Of a stretch of DNA of 64,000 nt, positions 32,128 to 41,215 are shown piece by piece (position 1 is the first letter of the stretch; each line of letters starts with the position of its first letter). A model generated the notes under the pieces. The model was not told the DNA's origin. It was given only the letters and a program-made list of their open reading frames with translations, and searched no databases. The DNA is from SPCO01 sp964579825 (GTDB lineage Bacteria > Chloroflexota > Limnocylindria > Limnocylindrales > CSP1-4), in assembly GCA_964579825.1 (NCBI GenBank), contig CAZOHT010000002.1, forward strand, positions 1 through 64,000. The letters are read 5' to 3'. Both the position numbers and the translations under genes were made by a program.

Positions 32128-34197
32128 ATGACCGCCATCACGCAGCCCCTGGTCCCGACCCACACCGCCGACGAACCCGACGACCGCCGCCGGGGGCGCC
32201 TCGCGACTCTGTTGTTCGGCTCGGTCGATCAGGCCACGTGGATCCGCCCCGCGTTCCTCGCCGTCGTCGGCCTGGCCGCCGTGCTGTACATGTGGGATCT
32301 CGCGATCAGCGGCTGGGCGAACACCTACTACGCGATGGCGGCGCAGGCCGCGAGCCAGAGCTGGGCGGCCTGGTTCTTCGGGTCGCTCGACGCCTCGAAC
32401 TTCATCACCATCGACAAGCCGCCGCTGTCCACGATGCTCATGGGCCTGTCGGTCCGCCTCTTCGGGCTGAGTTCGTGGAGCATCCTGCTGCCGCAGGCGC
32501 TCGCCGGGGTCGCGACGGTCGTCGTGCTGTACGCGGCCGTGCGTCGCTCGTTCGGGCCGGCGGCGGCCACGATCGCGGCGGTCGCGATGGCCCTCACCCC
32601 GGTCTCCGTCCTGATCTTCCGCTACGACAACCCGGACGCCCTGCTCACGCTGCTGCTCGTCGGGGCGGCCGCCGCCCTGTTCCGCTCGCTGGAGACGGAC
32701 CGGCTGCGCTGGGTGGTCCTGGCGGCATCGCTCGTGGGCCTCGGCTTCCTGACGAAGTACCTGCAGGCCTACCTCGTCCTGCCGGCATTCGCCCTGACGT
32801 ACCTGGTCGCCGCTCCCGGCGGACTCGTCCACCGGGCCCGCGGGCTGGCCGTGGCGTTCGTCACCGTGATCGTGACGAGCGGCTGGTGGGTGGCCGCGGT
32901 CGAGCTCATCCCGACCGCCGACCGCCCGTTCATCGGCGGCAGCACGACCGATTCCGCGCTCGAGCTCCTGCTCGGCTACGACGGGCTGGGCAGGATCTTC
33001 GGTGGGTCCGGCGCGGGTCCGGCGGGCGCCGCGATCGCCGGTGGCGGTGGCGGTGGCATCGGGGCGAACTTCAGCGGCGAGGCCGGCCTGCTGCGCTTGT
33101 TCAACGCCGAGTTCGGTGGCCAGATCAGCTGGCTGCTGCCCTTCGCCCTGATCGCACTGGTCGCCGGCCTGTGGCTGCGTCGCCGTGCCGGGCGCACCGA
33201 CCTCGGCCTCGCCGGCTACGTCCTGTGGGGGTCGTGGCTCCTGGTGACGGCGCTCGTGTTCAGCTTCATGTCGGGCATCGTCCACACGTACTACGCGGTC
33301 GCCCTCGCACCGGCGGTCGCCGCCCTGGTCGGCGCTGGGACCGTGGACCTGTGGCGGCTCCGGGCGCGCTCGATGTGGGGCGGGGTCGTCCTCGGCGGGG
33401 CGATCCTTGCCTCGGCCGTGTGGGCCTGGGCGCTGCTGGCTCGAACCCCGGACTTCGCGCCCGGTCTGGGGACGGTCGTGCTGCTCGTCGGCGGCGCGGC
33501 GGCGCTCCTCATCGCCCTCCCGACGCACGTCGTCAAGGGGCGGTTCGCGATGGCCGTCGTCGCCGTCGCGTTCGTGGCCTTGCTGGCGGGTCCGACGGCC
33601 TTCGCCTACGACACGATGGGGCAGGCCCTGAGCGGCGGCGATCCCAGCGCCGGGCCCACCGTCCCCGGATCCGAAGGGTTCGGGCAGGCCGCTGGTGGCC
33701 GCGCCCGTCCGGATGGCGGTCAGGACGGCATGCCCGCCGGCCAGGCGCCGGGTCAGGTCCCAGGTCTGGGCGAGGCCCCGACCGGTGGCACGCCTCCGGA
33801 CGGTGGTGGCGGCTTCACCGGCGGACCCGGTGGTCCTGGCGCGGGCGGCGACGCGACCGTCAGCCAGGACGTCCTCGACTACCTCGTCGCCAACCAGGGT
33901 GACGCGGACTGGATCGTCGCGGTCAGCGGCTCGGGTTCGGCGGCGCCGATCCAGCTGGCGACCGGCCTGCCGGTCATGACGATGGGCGGGTTCAACGGCG
34001 ACGACGCCTCCCCCACCGTCGCCGAACTCCAGGCGTACGTCGCCTCCGGTCAGCTCCGCTACGCGATTGTCGGTGGTGGCGGAGGCGGGATGCCGGGCGG
34101 TCGGGGGACCAGCGACGTGACCGCCTGGATCACCGCGAACGGCACGGCCATCACGGTCGGCGGGACGACGATCTACGACCTCGCCCCGACCGACTGA
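32128..34197 (+). CDS. GT39-type membrane mannosyltransferase (YkcB-like)
   Basis: A 689-residue protein with about ten membrane spans. An early loop (YYAMAAQAASQSWAAW) and ITIDKPPLSTMLMGLSVRLFG near 92 match the ArnT/PMT-like family. After the last span come a Gly/Pro/Gln-rich linker (about 500-575) and an exported domain with DWIVAVSGSGSAAPIQLATG and YAIVGGGGGGMPGG, as in YkcB-type proteins. These use polyprenyl-phosphate sugars to modify exported proteins or glycans; the nearby GT2 gene could make the donor. It is preceded by the TTCTCAG direct repeat. Confidence 0.87.
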   Translation: MTAITQPLVPTHTADEPDDRRRGRLATLLFGSVDQATWIRPAFLAVVGLAAVLYMWDLAISGWANTYYAMAAQAASQSWAAWFFGSLDASNFITIDKPPLSTMLMGLSVRLFGLSSWSILLPQALAGVATVVVLYAAVRRSFGPAAATIAAVAMALTPVSVLIFRYDNPDALLTLLLVGAAAALFRSLETDRLRWVVLAASLVGLGFLTKYLQAYLVLPAFALTYLVAAPGGLVHRARGLAVAFVTVIVTSGWWVAAVELIPTADRPFIGGSTTDSALELLLGYDGLGRIFGGSGAGPAGAAIAGGGGGGIGANFSGEAGLLRLFNAEFGGQISWLLPFALIALVAGLWLRRRAGRTDLGLAGYVLWGSWLLVTALVFSFMSGIVHTYYAVALAPAVAALVGAGTVDLWRLRARSMWGGVVLGGAILASAVWAWALLARTPDFAPGLGTVVLLVGGAAALLIALPTHVVKGRFAMAVVAVAFVALLAGPTAFAYDTMGQALSGGDPSAGPTVPGSEGFGQAAGGRARPDGGQDGMPAGQAPGQVPGLGEAPTGGTPPDGGGGFTGGPGGPGAGGDATVSQDVLDYLVANQGDADWIVAVSGSGSAAPIQLATGLPVMTMGGFNGDDASPTVAELQAYVASGQLRYAIVGGGGGGMPGGRGTSDVTAWITANGTAITVGGTTIYDLAPTD

Positions 34198-34208
34198 ACG
34201 ACGCCGCG

Positions 34209-34904
34209 CTAGAGGATCGCCAGGATCCCGACGACGATGAGCCAGGCCGACCAGCCGACGTAGGCGATCGGGACGAGCTTCTCCGCGACGGACCAGCCGG
34301 TCGCCTCGTTGGGTCCGACGAACTCGAGCGAGCCGACCATCAGCGCGAGGCCGACGACGACCCCCGGCAGCGCCAGCCAGGTCGGGACGATCGCCGCCGG
34401 CGTGACGACGAGCGCCAGGGCGAAGCCGACGCTCCACAGACCCGTGAGCAGGTACCCGAGGTGCTCCCCGATGCCCACGCCGAGCAGGCGATGGAACGAT
34501 CCGAAGACGAGCTCGATCGTCTCGCGGCCCTGTGGGCTCGTGACGGGGTCCACGTAGCGGCGGGCGAGCTCCGGGACCAGGAACGGCCAGCGGATGAGGC
34601 CGAGGACCTGGACCAGGCCCGCGGCGATGCCGAGCGCGGCCACGACGCTCGTGACCGGCGTGCCCGGAGCCAGCACCTCCGGCACGACGACCCCGATCGG
34701 GACGAACGCGAGTGCCACCAGCGCGAAGCCCCACCAGCGCAGGAGCAGCGGCGTCCCGCCGTCGTGGAACCGGGTCAGGATCGAGCCGGTCTCCTGGCGG
34801 AGGATGTCCGGGTACTCGAAGGTCCGCGCGAGCTCGAAGAAGAAGGCGTTGAACGCGATCGGGAGCAGGATCAGCAGGATCCCGACCGCCAGCTCGGCGG
34901 TCAC
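34209..34904 (-). CDS. Polytopic membrane protein, DUF4386-like
   Basis: A 231-residue protein with about six hydrophobic spans. The segment FEYPDILRQETGSILTRFHD (30-49) followed by a WWGFALVALAFVP span resembles DUF4386 proteins from memory; function unknown. The GTG start at 34904 overlaps the previous gene's stop (GTGA). Both genes are divergent from, and probably controlled by, the TetR regulator at 35530. Confidence 0.7.
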   Translation of the reverse strand: MTAELAVGILLILLPIAFNAFFFELARTFEYPDILRQETGSILTRFHDGGTPLLLRWWGFALVALAFVPIGVVVPEVLAPGTPVTSVVAALGIAAGLVQVLGLIRWPFLVPELARRYVDPVTSPQGRETIELVFGSFHRLLGVGIGEHLGYLLTGLWSVGFALALVVTPAAIVPTWLALPGVVVGLALMVGSLEFVGPNEATGWSVAEKLVPIAYVGWSAWLIVVGILAIL

Positions 34905-35440
34905 GCCGGCACCACCGAGGTGGTTCGCACGAGCCCGAAGGCGCCGGCGAGCGTGACGACCTGCGCGGTCAGCGCACCCGACAGCCCGAAGACCGCCCAA
35001 CCCGCCTCGGGATCGACGCCGATCGCCGTGGTGACCGTCCAGCCGAGACCCCACGCGAGGGCGACGACGAGGGGCCAGGCCAGCACGGATCGGCGGGGGT
35101 CGAGTGCCGCACGCGAGGCGACCGCCGCCTGGGCGACGCCGATGAGCGCACCCGTCAGGAGCCCCGTCGCCAGCGGCGCCAGGCCGAGCCCGACCGAGAG
35201 GGTCAGACCGGTCCCCGACCCCACGGCCATCGCGAGGGCCCAGCGAAGGTCCGGTCGGCGGGGTGCCATCGCGAGCGCCTGGGCGCCGCCCACGACGAGT
35301 CCGGCCACGGCGCCGGCCAGGAGCGCCGCGGTCCAGGTCGTGGCCGGTCCGGCGACGAGCCGGCCGGCGATGCCCGCCAGGGGGTAGCTGACCGTGGCCA
35401 GGAGCCAGAGCGGCCAGTGCTGCGTGATCCGTTCGAACAT
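34901..35440 (-). CDS. Small Ala/Gly-rich membrane protein
   Basis: A 179-residue protein with about five hydrophobic segments (for example WLLATVSYPLAGIAG and TWTAALLAGAVAGLVVGG) and no recognised family. It is the first gene of a two-gene unit with the DUF4386-like protein and starts about 60 bases from the palindromic operator 35491-35505. Confidence 0.7.
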   Translation of the reverse strand: MFERITQHWPLWLLATVSYPLAGIAGRLVAGPATTWTAALLAGAVAGLVVGGAQALAMAPRRPDLRWALAMAVGSGTGLTLSVGLGLAPLATGLLTGALIGVAQAAVASRAALDPRRSVLAWPLVVALAWGLGWTVTTAIGVDPEAGWAVFGLSGALTAQVVTLAGAFGLVRTTSVVPA

Positions 35441-35467
35441 CCGTCGGTTCCCTCTCTCGTGGCTTGC

Positions 35468-35505
35468 ATGTACGGTGTATACGCGGTAGAGTGTACGACG
35501 TACAC
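35468..35505. promoter_or_regulatory. Tandem palindromic operators between the membrane genes and tetR
   Basis: GTGTAC-GAC-GTACAC (35491-35505) is a perfect palindrome with a 3-base centre. A weaker copy, ATGTAC-GGT-GTATAC, lies at 35468-35482, its centre 23 bases away (about two helical turns). Placement in the divergent promoter fits binding of two dimers of the adjacent TetR protein. Confidence 0.65.
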
Positions 35506-35529
35506 ATCGTTGTCAAGAGGGAATCTGCG

Positions 35530-36186
35530 ATGGCCACCGGGCGCCCGAGACTGGACCGCGAGACCATCCTCGCCGCCGCCGCGGAGATCGTGGCGCGCGA
35601 CGGGTTAGACGGTCTGTCGATGCGTCGATTGGCGACGGCGCTCGGGGTGGCGCCCATGGCCACCTACCGCCACTTCGCCGATCGAGCGGCGCTCGTCGAC
35701 GCGCTCATCGACGTGACCGCATCGGGCATCCGGATCCCGCCGCCGACCGGTGACTGGCGCACCGATCTCGCCGGCATCGCCCGGGCGTTGCGCCGCACCC
35801 TGATGTCCCAGCCGGCCCTGGTCGAGGTCGTCATCTCGCGGCCGGCACTCGGACCAGGCGCCATCTACCTCGCCGAAGCGGCCTACGCGGTCTTCGTCCC
35901 TGCCGGGTTCGGGCCACGAACGACCGACCGGGCGGCCAACCTGCTCTTCGGGTACGTGCTGGGGTTCGCGGCGTTGGAGGCACCCCGGTGGCACCCGGCG
36001 GCGAGCCGGTCGCTGTACGTGGGCCAGGACGTGCTCCAGGAGGACTACGGCGCCCTCGACCCGGCGTCCCTGCCCTTCACGAGGCAGGTCCAGCCGGACG
36101 CCGCCCGGTTCGTCGATGACGAGCAGTTCGAGTGGGGGCTGACGGCCATCCTCGACGGCATCGCGGCGCACTACCCCGGCGACTGA
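35530..36186 (+). CDS. TetR/AcrR-family transcriptional regulator (1)
   Basis: A 218-residue regulator. The N-terminal HTH reads RETILAAAAEIVARDGLDGLSMRRLATALGVAPMATYRHF in outline (residues 10-50), and the C-terminal ligand domain resembles the tetracycline-repressor type. The ATG at 35530 follows GAGGG. It most likely represses itself and the divergent membrane-protein pair through the palindromes at 35468-35505. The ligand is unknown. Confidence 0.88.
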   Translation: MATGRPRLDRETILAAAAEIVARDGLDGLSMRRLATALGVAPMATYRHFADRAALVDALIDVTASGIRIPPPTGDWRTDLAGIARALRRTLMSQPALVEVVISRPALGPGAIYLAEAAYAVFVPAGFGPRTTDRAANLLFGYVLGFAALEAPRWHPAASRSLYVGQDVLQEDYGALDPASLPFTRQVQPDAARFVDDEQFEWGLTAILDGIAAHYPGD

Positions 36187-36203
36187 GCGCGGTTCGGCCG
36201 CGC
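36187..36203. terminator. Hairpin between convergent tetR and LON-domain genes
   Basis: GCGCGG-TTCGG-CCGCGC forms a 6-bp GC stem immediately after the tetR stop. There is no U-tract, so it is a possible bidirectional terminator. Confidence 0.4.
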
Positions 36204-36234
36204 CGGCCACGTCGGCGGCGCCGTCCGCGACGAG

Positions 36235-37041
36235 CTAGCTCCGGACCGGGCCGCCGAGCGTGCGCGGGTCCGGGGCGAAGTAGCGCAGCCGTTCGCCGAG
36301 CAGGAGCACCTCGCGGTCGAGCAGGGCGACCAGCTCCTGCAGTCGCTCCTCGGTCGTCTCCGCCTCCAGCAGGCGCTGGCGGCGCGGGAGCTCCACCTGG
36401 ACGATGCCCGACAGGAGGTACGACAGGACGGTCGGGTCGTCCGGGATCGTCAGCTCCGTCGCATCCTCATCGCCGTCGTCATCGTCGTCGTCCTCGGACG
36501 GTCCGTTGCTGACCGGCGCGAACGTGTCGTCTTCGTCGTCCGAGTCCGTCGCGCCCGCCAGGCCGGCCGGTGCGTCCAGTTCCACCTGGATGTCGAGGAC
36601 CTCGGTCGTCTCGCCGTCGCGAGCGCGCATGAGCTCCAGGTACCGGACGAACCGTCGGATCGCGGCGGCCGACAGTCGTTCGGCGCGGGACTCGTCGCCC
36701 ACCTCGTCGTCCAGTGGCGTCACATCGGCGACGAGGTACGGGGCCTTCATCGTATCGACCGACTCGATGGCGAACCGGCCGGTCGCCGCCGCCAGGAGAT
36801 CGAACCGCCCGTCGGGATACCGGCCGGCCCGGCGGATCTCCGCGAACGCCCCGACACCGGCGAGCGTCGCGACCGCCCCGGCGCCGACATCGCGCCCATC
36901 GCGGATCAGGACGACCCCGAATGGCAGGCCGGTGTCCAGACAGTGGCGGACGAGGGCGCGGTAGCGCTCCTCGAAGATGTGGAGCGGCAGGACGATGCCC
37001 GGACAGAGGACGGTGTGGAGGGGAAAGAGGGGGATCTCCAT
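36235..37041 (-). CDS. LON-substrate-binding-domain protein
   Basis: A 268-residue protein starting MEIPLFPLHTVLCPGIVLPLHIFEERYR, the typical opening of the stand-alone Lon N-terminal (PUA-like) domain; there is no AAA or protease domain. An acidic insert runs at about 165-197 (DSDDEDD, then a run of six aspartates). The helical C-terminal part resembles the Lon N-domain helices. Such proteins probably bind unfolded substrates. TAGACT (37051-37056) lies 9 nt before the ATG, suggesting a leaderless transcript. Confidence 0.85.
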   Translation of the reverse strand: MEIPLFPLHTVLCPGIVLPLHIFEERYRALVRHCLDTGLPFGVVLIRDGRDVGAGAVATLAGVGAFAEIRRAGRYPDGRFDLLAAATGRFAIESVDTMKAPYLVADVTPLDDEVGDESRAERLSAAAIRRFVRYLELMRARDGETTEVLDIQVELDAPAGLAGATDSDDEDDTFAPVSNGPSEDDDDDDGDEDATELTIPDDPTVLSYLLSGIVQVELPRRQRLLEAETTEERLQELVALLDREVLLLGERLRYFAPDPRTLGGPVRS

Positions 37042-37077
37042 GCGGACCTGAGTCTAGCCCGACAGGGCGCGATGGCC

Positions 37078-38889
37078 TCAGTCGGCGTAGTTCGGGCGCT
37101 CCAGGATGGCCGTCCGCAGCTCGATGGCCGACCACGCGCCGGATGGCTGGTCGCGTTCGAGTCGAAGGGTCGCCTCGCCTCGCTCGCCGTGCAGCCGCCA
37201 CGTTGCCGATGTGTCCGACGAGGCGATCGCCGGGCCGAGGCGCACCGGGCCGTAGCGCGCCGCGGTCGCCCGGATGGCGCGGTCCAGGGCCACCCGATCG
37301 AGTGTCGGTCCGAGCGGGAGCTCCAGACCCACCGCATCCGGCCCTCGCCCGCCGGCGTGCCCGTTGATGACGGCCACGACCTGGGCCGCGGCGTCGGCCA
37401 GCTCGGGCGACGGGTCGGGGACGGACGTGAGCGTCACGTCCTGGATGAGCGGCCGGGGCTCGGGCGAGAGGAGGATCCCCACCTGGACCCGGCCGCGCTC
37501 ACCGCGCATCCACCAGGTCGCATCGAGGCTGGAGAGGTAGGTCGAGGGCTCGTCGGGATCCGGCGCGAGCGCACCGTGCACGCCGCGCAGGCGCTCGACC
37601 TCCGCACGCCGGCGGGCCAGCGGCTCGTCCAGGTCCACGTTCATCGCGAAGGACGCCGCCGCCAGGTCGTCGTCCCACTCGGCCAGGAGCGACTCGACGG
37701 CGGCGCGTGCCGCGACGAGCGCCGGTGCCGGACCGATCCGCCGCGGGACCGACAGCGCCGGTCCGGCGTCGAGCAGCGCCGCGATCAGCTCGCGCCCGAG
37801 TGCGGTCGCCGGGCCGTAGCGGTGATTGATCAGGACGATGACGCCCAGCCCGGAGGCCGGTTGCCAGCGCATGTTGCTGCCGAATCCGGGGTAGCCGCCG
37901 GAGTGGCTGACGATCCGGCCATGGCGCGGGTCGTCGGCGATGAACAGGCCGAAGCCGTAGCCACCGGAGCGCACATCCGGGCCCTCGTCCGGCGCCCCGG
38001 GCTCCACCCACGACGGGATCGCGAACTGGATCTGCTGCATCTCTCGACGGGTGGCCCGGCGCAATGGGTGGGAATCGTCCGGATCGTCGCGCGGCGGGAA
38101 CGCGTCGGTGAACCCGCCGACCCAGCGCACGAGGTCGCGCAGGGACGTGCACGCGCCACCCATCGACGCCAGCGCGCCATACGGATCGAACGGCTCCTCC
38201 ACGTACGCGTCGTCGCGCCACAGGTACCCGTGGGCGAGACGCGCTCGCGGGATATCGGACCGCTCGAACGTCGTGGCGGTCATCCCGAGCGGGTCGAGGA
38301 GCCGTTCTCGCACGACGTCCTTGTACTCGCGTCCGGCGACGTTCGCGATGGCCCGGCCCAGGATCCCGTAGCCCAGGTTCGAATACTCGAAGCGCAGCCC
38401 GGGCGTCCAGGCGAACGTCGGACCGGCGCGCAGGAGTTCGGCGAACCGGTCGAGGTCGAGCCCCTGCTGGCGATCGCCCCACGGGTCGTCCGTCGGCAAT
38501 CCGGCCGACATCGTCAGCAGGTGACGCACGGTGATCGGCGGGGAATCCGCGGTGGGCCCGCGCAGCCCCACGAGGTCCGGGACGTGGCGCGCGACGGGGT
38601 CGTCCAGCCCGAGGATCCCCGCATCCCGCAACGACAGGACCGTCGCCGCGGTGAGACTCTTGGTCATGGACGCGATCCGGAAGACGCTGTCGACGTCGGG
38701 CGTGGCCTCCTCGCCGACTCGCAGGGTCCCGATGCCGCGGGCGTGGATCAGCGCGTCACCGAGGGTCACGCCATACAGGACGCCTGGGAGCTTGCGGCCG
38801 ACCAGGAAGCGGTCGGCGACCTCGTCCGCCCGTCGCAGGGCGTCGTCGCGCACGGCGTCGTCGGGCGATGGATCGGTCGGCGGGTGCAT
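37078..38889 (-). CDS. Serine hydrolase, class C beta-lactamase/esterase family
   Basis: A 603-residue protein with SMTK (S74, K77), YSN (169-171) and HSGG (329-332), the three catalytic motifs of the beta-lactamase/DD-peptidase/EstB fold. The first about 390 residues form this domain; the remaining 200 residues are an uncharacterised C-terminal domain. No signal peptide is evident, so it may be cytosolic. The substrate is unknown; lactamase, peptidase or esterase activity is possible. TAGACT (38898-38903) lies 8 nt before the ATG. Confidence 0.85.
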   Translation of the reverse strand: MHPPTDPSPDDAVRDDALRRADEVADRFLVGRKLPGVLYGVTLGDALIHARGIGTLRVGEEATPDVDSVFRIASMTKSLTAATVLSLRDAGILGLDDPVARHVPDLVGLRGPTADSPPITVRHLLTMSAGLPTDDPWGDRQQGLDLDRFAELLRAGPTFAWTPGLRFEYSNLGYGILGRAIANVAGREYKDVVRERLLDPLGMTATTFERSDIPRARLAHGYLWRDDAYVEEPFDPYGALASMGGACTSLRDLVRWVGGFTDAFPPRDDPDDSHPLRRATRREMQQIQFAIPSWVEPGAPDEGPDVRSGGYGFGLFIADDPRHGRIVSHSGGYPGFGSNMRWQPASGLGVIVLINHRYGPATALGRELIAALLDAGPALSVPRRIGPAPALVAARAAVESLLAEWDDDLAAASFAMNVDLDEPLARRRAEVERLRGVHGALAPDPDEPSTYLSSLDATWWMRGERGRVQVGILLSPEPRPLIQDVTLTSVPDPSPELADAAAQVVAVINGHAGGRGPDAVGLELPLGPTLDRVALDRAIRATAARYGPVRLGPAIASSDTSATWRLHGERGEATLRLERDQPSGAWSAIELRTAILERPNYAD

Positions 38890-38986
38890 TGGCGCCGAGT
38901 CTAGCGGCGCGGCGGGTGCGAAGGCCCGCCCGGGACGGCAGGGTCGAGGCAGCCCGATCAGGCCGGCGCCCCTGGCCGGGTAGCGG

Positions 38987-40576
38987 CTAGCCGGCGCCGG
39001 CGCCGGGCTCCAGCTGGGCCGGGCCCACCGCGGGGCGACGAACGTTGTGGCGCGGTTCGCTCCAGGCGCGCTCCGGCACGTCGGACCGATCGGCGGCGCC
39101 GGCGAAGACCTGCGAGCGGCCCTTGCCCTGGGCCTTGGCCTGGTACATCGCCACGTCGGCGTCGCCGAGCAGGTCGTCGACGGTCCGCATGGCAGCAGTA
39201 TCGATCGCGATGCCGATGCTGGCCCCGACCTCCACCGGCCGGCCCATGATCGTCAGCGGCTCCTGGACGGCCTTGAGCAGTCGTTCCGAGATGAGCTTGG
39301 CGTAGGCGACGTCGTCGACGTCGAAGAGCAGCACGCCGAACTCGTCCCCACCCAGGCGGGCGGCGACATCCGTCCCACGCAGGCTGGCCTTGAGGCGCTC
39401 GGCGACCACGACCAGGAGTTCATCGCCGGCGGCATGCCCGAGCGTGTCGTTGACGGTCTTGAAGTCGTCGAGATCCAGGAACATCGCGGCCACGGACCCA
39501 GGGTGAGCGCGAGCCGCCAGGGCCGCCTCCGCCTGCTCGACGAACCGGCGACGATTGACCAGCCCGGTCAGCGGGTCGTGGAACGCCTGGTAGCTGAGCT
39601 GCGCCTCGAGCTTGCGGCGCTGGTCCACGTCGCGCTCGAGCAGGCCGACCAGGCCCGCCAGTCGCGCGAGGACGAGGAGCGACAGGAGGGCCGTCGCGGC
39701 GGCCACGACCGTCAGGCCCTGCGCGGAGTCCGGGCCGAGGGTGACGAGCAACGGGCCGGTGATCATCGCGATGGCGAGCCCGATCATCCGGACCGGCCCG
39801 AGCCACGTGACGGCGACCGGGTGCGGTTCGGTCAGGCGCCGCATCGACGGGTGGAGGGCGGCGGCGCCGAAGGTGAGGTACGAGATCAGGTAGAGGGTGT
39901 CGATCGGTCCGCCGGGAACGTACGTCCCGTCGAGGTTCTGGACCGCGTAGGCATGGTCGGCGACCACGAGCGCCAGGAGTGAGAGCCCGAGCAGCCGGAA
40001 CGACGTCGTCCGAGCGCCCGGCGTCGTCAGGAGGCCGACGGCGAATCCGACGAGCAGGAGATCCATCAGGGGGTAGGCCAGGGTGATCGCGAGGCTCACT
40101 GGATCGAGGTCCGAGCCGCCCATCTGGGGCTGGATCACGAAGGTCCACGACAGGATCGCGCACGCGGTGGTGAGGATGGCCGCGTCGAGGACACCGCCGC
40201 GATCGCCGCCACCGATCCGCCGCCGGATGAGCAGGAAGATCCCGGCCGCCATGAACGGGTAGCCGCCGAGGTACAGGACGTCGGCGAGCGACGGGAACGG
40301 CTCCTCGCCGATCATCTCGTACCAGTTCCACATGACGTCACCGGCGACGAACAGGGCCTGGCCGGCGGCCATCAGGAACCAGGGAAGTCGGCGGTCGGGC
40401 GCGTTCCGGACGATCCCGACGATCGCCATCGCGACCGCGGACGCTCCGATGACGTCGTAGAACCAGCTCTGCTGGAGGCTGCCGGCCTCGAGGGCGGTGT
40501 GCAACACGAGCGCCAGCACTCCGACGACCAGGAAGGCCGACCAGAGTTGTACGCCTGGGAGCTTGAGACGAGACAT
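38987..40576 (-). CDS. Membrane-bound diguanylate cyclase
   Basis: A 529-residue protein with roughly nine membrane spans (10-305), a short coiled segment (315-330) and a GGDEF domain. HDPLTGLVNRRRF opens the domain, FLDLDDFKTVND binds nucleotide, and GGDEF is at 409-413. RGTD (400-403) lies five residues before GGDEF, a feedback-inhibition I-site, so product inhibition by c-di-GMP is expected. No EAL domain. The ATG at 40576 begins just before the first span. Confidence 0.9.
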   Translation of the reverse strand: MSRLKLPGVQLWSAFLVVGVLALVLHTALEAGSLQQSWFYDVIGASAVAMAIVGIVRNAPDRRLPWFLMAAGQALFVAGDVMWNWYEMIGEEPFPSLADVLYLGGYPFMAAGIFLLIRRRIGGGDRGGVLDAAILTTACAILSWTFVIQPQMGGSDLDPVSLAITLAYPLMDLLLVGFAVGLLTTPGARTTSFRLLGLSLLALVVADHAYAVQNLDGTYVPGGPIDTLYLISYLTFGAAALHPSMRRLTEPHPVAVTWLGPVRMIGLAIAMITGPLLVTLGPDSAQGLTVVAAATALLSLLVLARLAGLVGLLERDVDQRRKLEAQLSYQAFHDPLTGLVNRRRFVEQAEAALAARAHPGSVAAMFLDLDDFKTVNDTLGHAAGDELLVVVAERLKASLRGTDVAARLGGDEFGVLLFDVDDVAYAKLISERLLKAVQEPLTIMGRPVEVGASIGIAIDTAAMRTVDDLLGDADVAMYQAKAQGKGRSQVFAGAADRSDVPERAWSEPRHNVRRPAVGPAQLEPGAGAG

Positions 40577-40664
40577 CCGACCCGAAGCGTCGCCGTGTCG
40601 CCCGGATGGCCCCATGGCCCAAGGGTCCCGACCGCAGGGTCCGATGGTCTACCGGGAACGACGA

Positions 40665-40686
40665 AGCCGCCGGTCGCCCGGCGGCT
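40665..40686. terminator. Strong GC hairpin downstream of the ErpA-type gene
   Basis: AGCCGCCGG-TCGC-CCGGCGGCT, a perfect 9-bp stem with a 4-base loop, begins 35 bases beyond the stop of the ErpA-type gene on the minus strand. Confidence 0.65.
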
Positions 40687-40721
40687 CGTGGTGCGGCGCT
40701 CGGTCCGGCGCTACCGGTCGA

Positions 40722-41102
40722 TCAGTGGGCGCAACCCTTCGGGGCGCCCCCATCGTCCGCGGTGCGGAAGCTGGAGCCGCAGCCGCAGGCCGACACGGCA
40801 TTCGGATTGTTCACCGTGAAGCCGGCGCCCATCAACGTGTCGACGTAGTCGATCTGCGAACCCTGCAGGAGGTCGACGCTCTGGCCATCGACGTAGACCT
40901 TGATCCCGCTCGCCTCGAGGACCCGGTCCTCGGCGGTGGGGGCATCCTCGAGCATCATCCCGTAGCGGAAGCCGGAGCAACCGCCGGAGTAGACATACAC
41001 GCGCAGCCCGATCGCCGGGTTGGTCTCGTCCTTGGTGAGCTCGCGGAGTTTCACGGCCGCGGCGTCAGTCAGGGAAACCACCGTGGACTGCTGATCGATC
41101 AT
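40722..41102 (-). CDS. A-type iron-sulfur cluster carrier (ErpA/IscA family)
   Basis: A 126-residue HesB/IscA-fold protein with the three conserved cysteines: C42 in YSGGCSGF, and C106 and C108 in SACGCGSSF. It would carry or insert Fe-S clusters into apo-proteins; the many Fe-S flavoproteins of this window are plausible clients. The ATG at 41102 has AAGGAGG 11 nt upstream. There are no isc/suf partners nearby. Confidence 0.92.
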   Translation of the reverse strand: MIDQQSTVVSLTDAAAVKLRELTKDETNPAIGLRVYVYSGGCSGFRYGMMLEDAPTAEDRVLEASGIKVYVDGQSVDLLQGSQIDYVDTLMGAGFTVNNPNAVSACGCGSSFRTADDGGAPKGCAH

Positions 41103-41113
41103 GTCTGGAACGT

Positions 41114-41162
41114 CCTCCTTGGGGTAGGCCCACATCGTACGCACGTCAACGGGTTTCGACAA
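41114..41162 (-). promoter_or_regulatory. Promoter and ribosome site of the ErpA-type gene
   Basis: On the minus strand TTGTCG (41162-41157), a 17-base spacer, TACGAT (41139-41134), then AAGGAGG (41120-41114). It predicts a leader of about 25 nt, one of the few conventional leadered promoters here. Confidence 0.5.
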
Positions 41163-41215
41163 GCGGTCGCGCCGAAATCGTTCGGCCCATGCCGGGCAGT
41201 ACACTCGGCGGCGTC

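Noticed and set aside
37078..38889. Calling the serine hydrolase an antibiotic-resistance beta-lactamase
   Set aside because: SMTK, YSN and HSGG are shared by esterases and peptidases, no export signal is seen and a large extra C-terminal domain is present.
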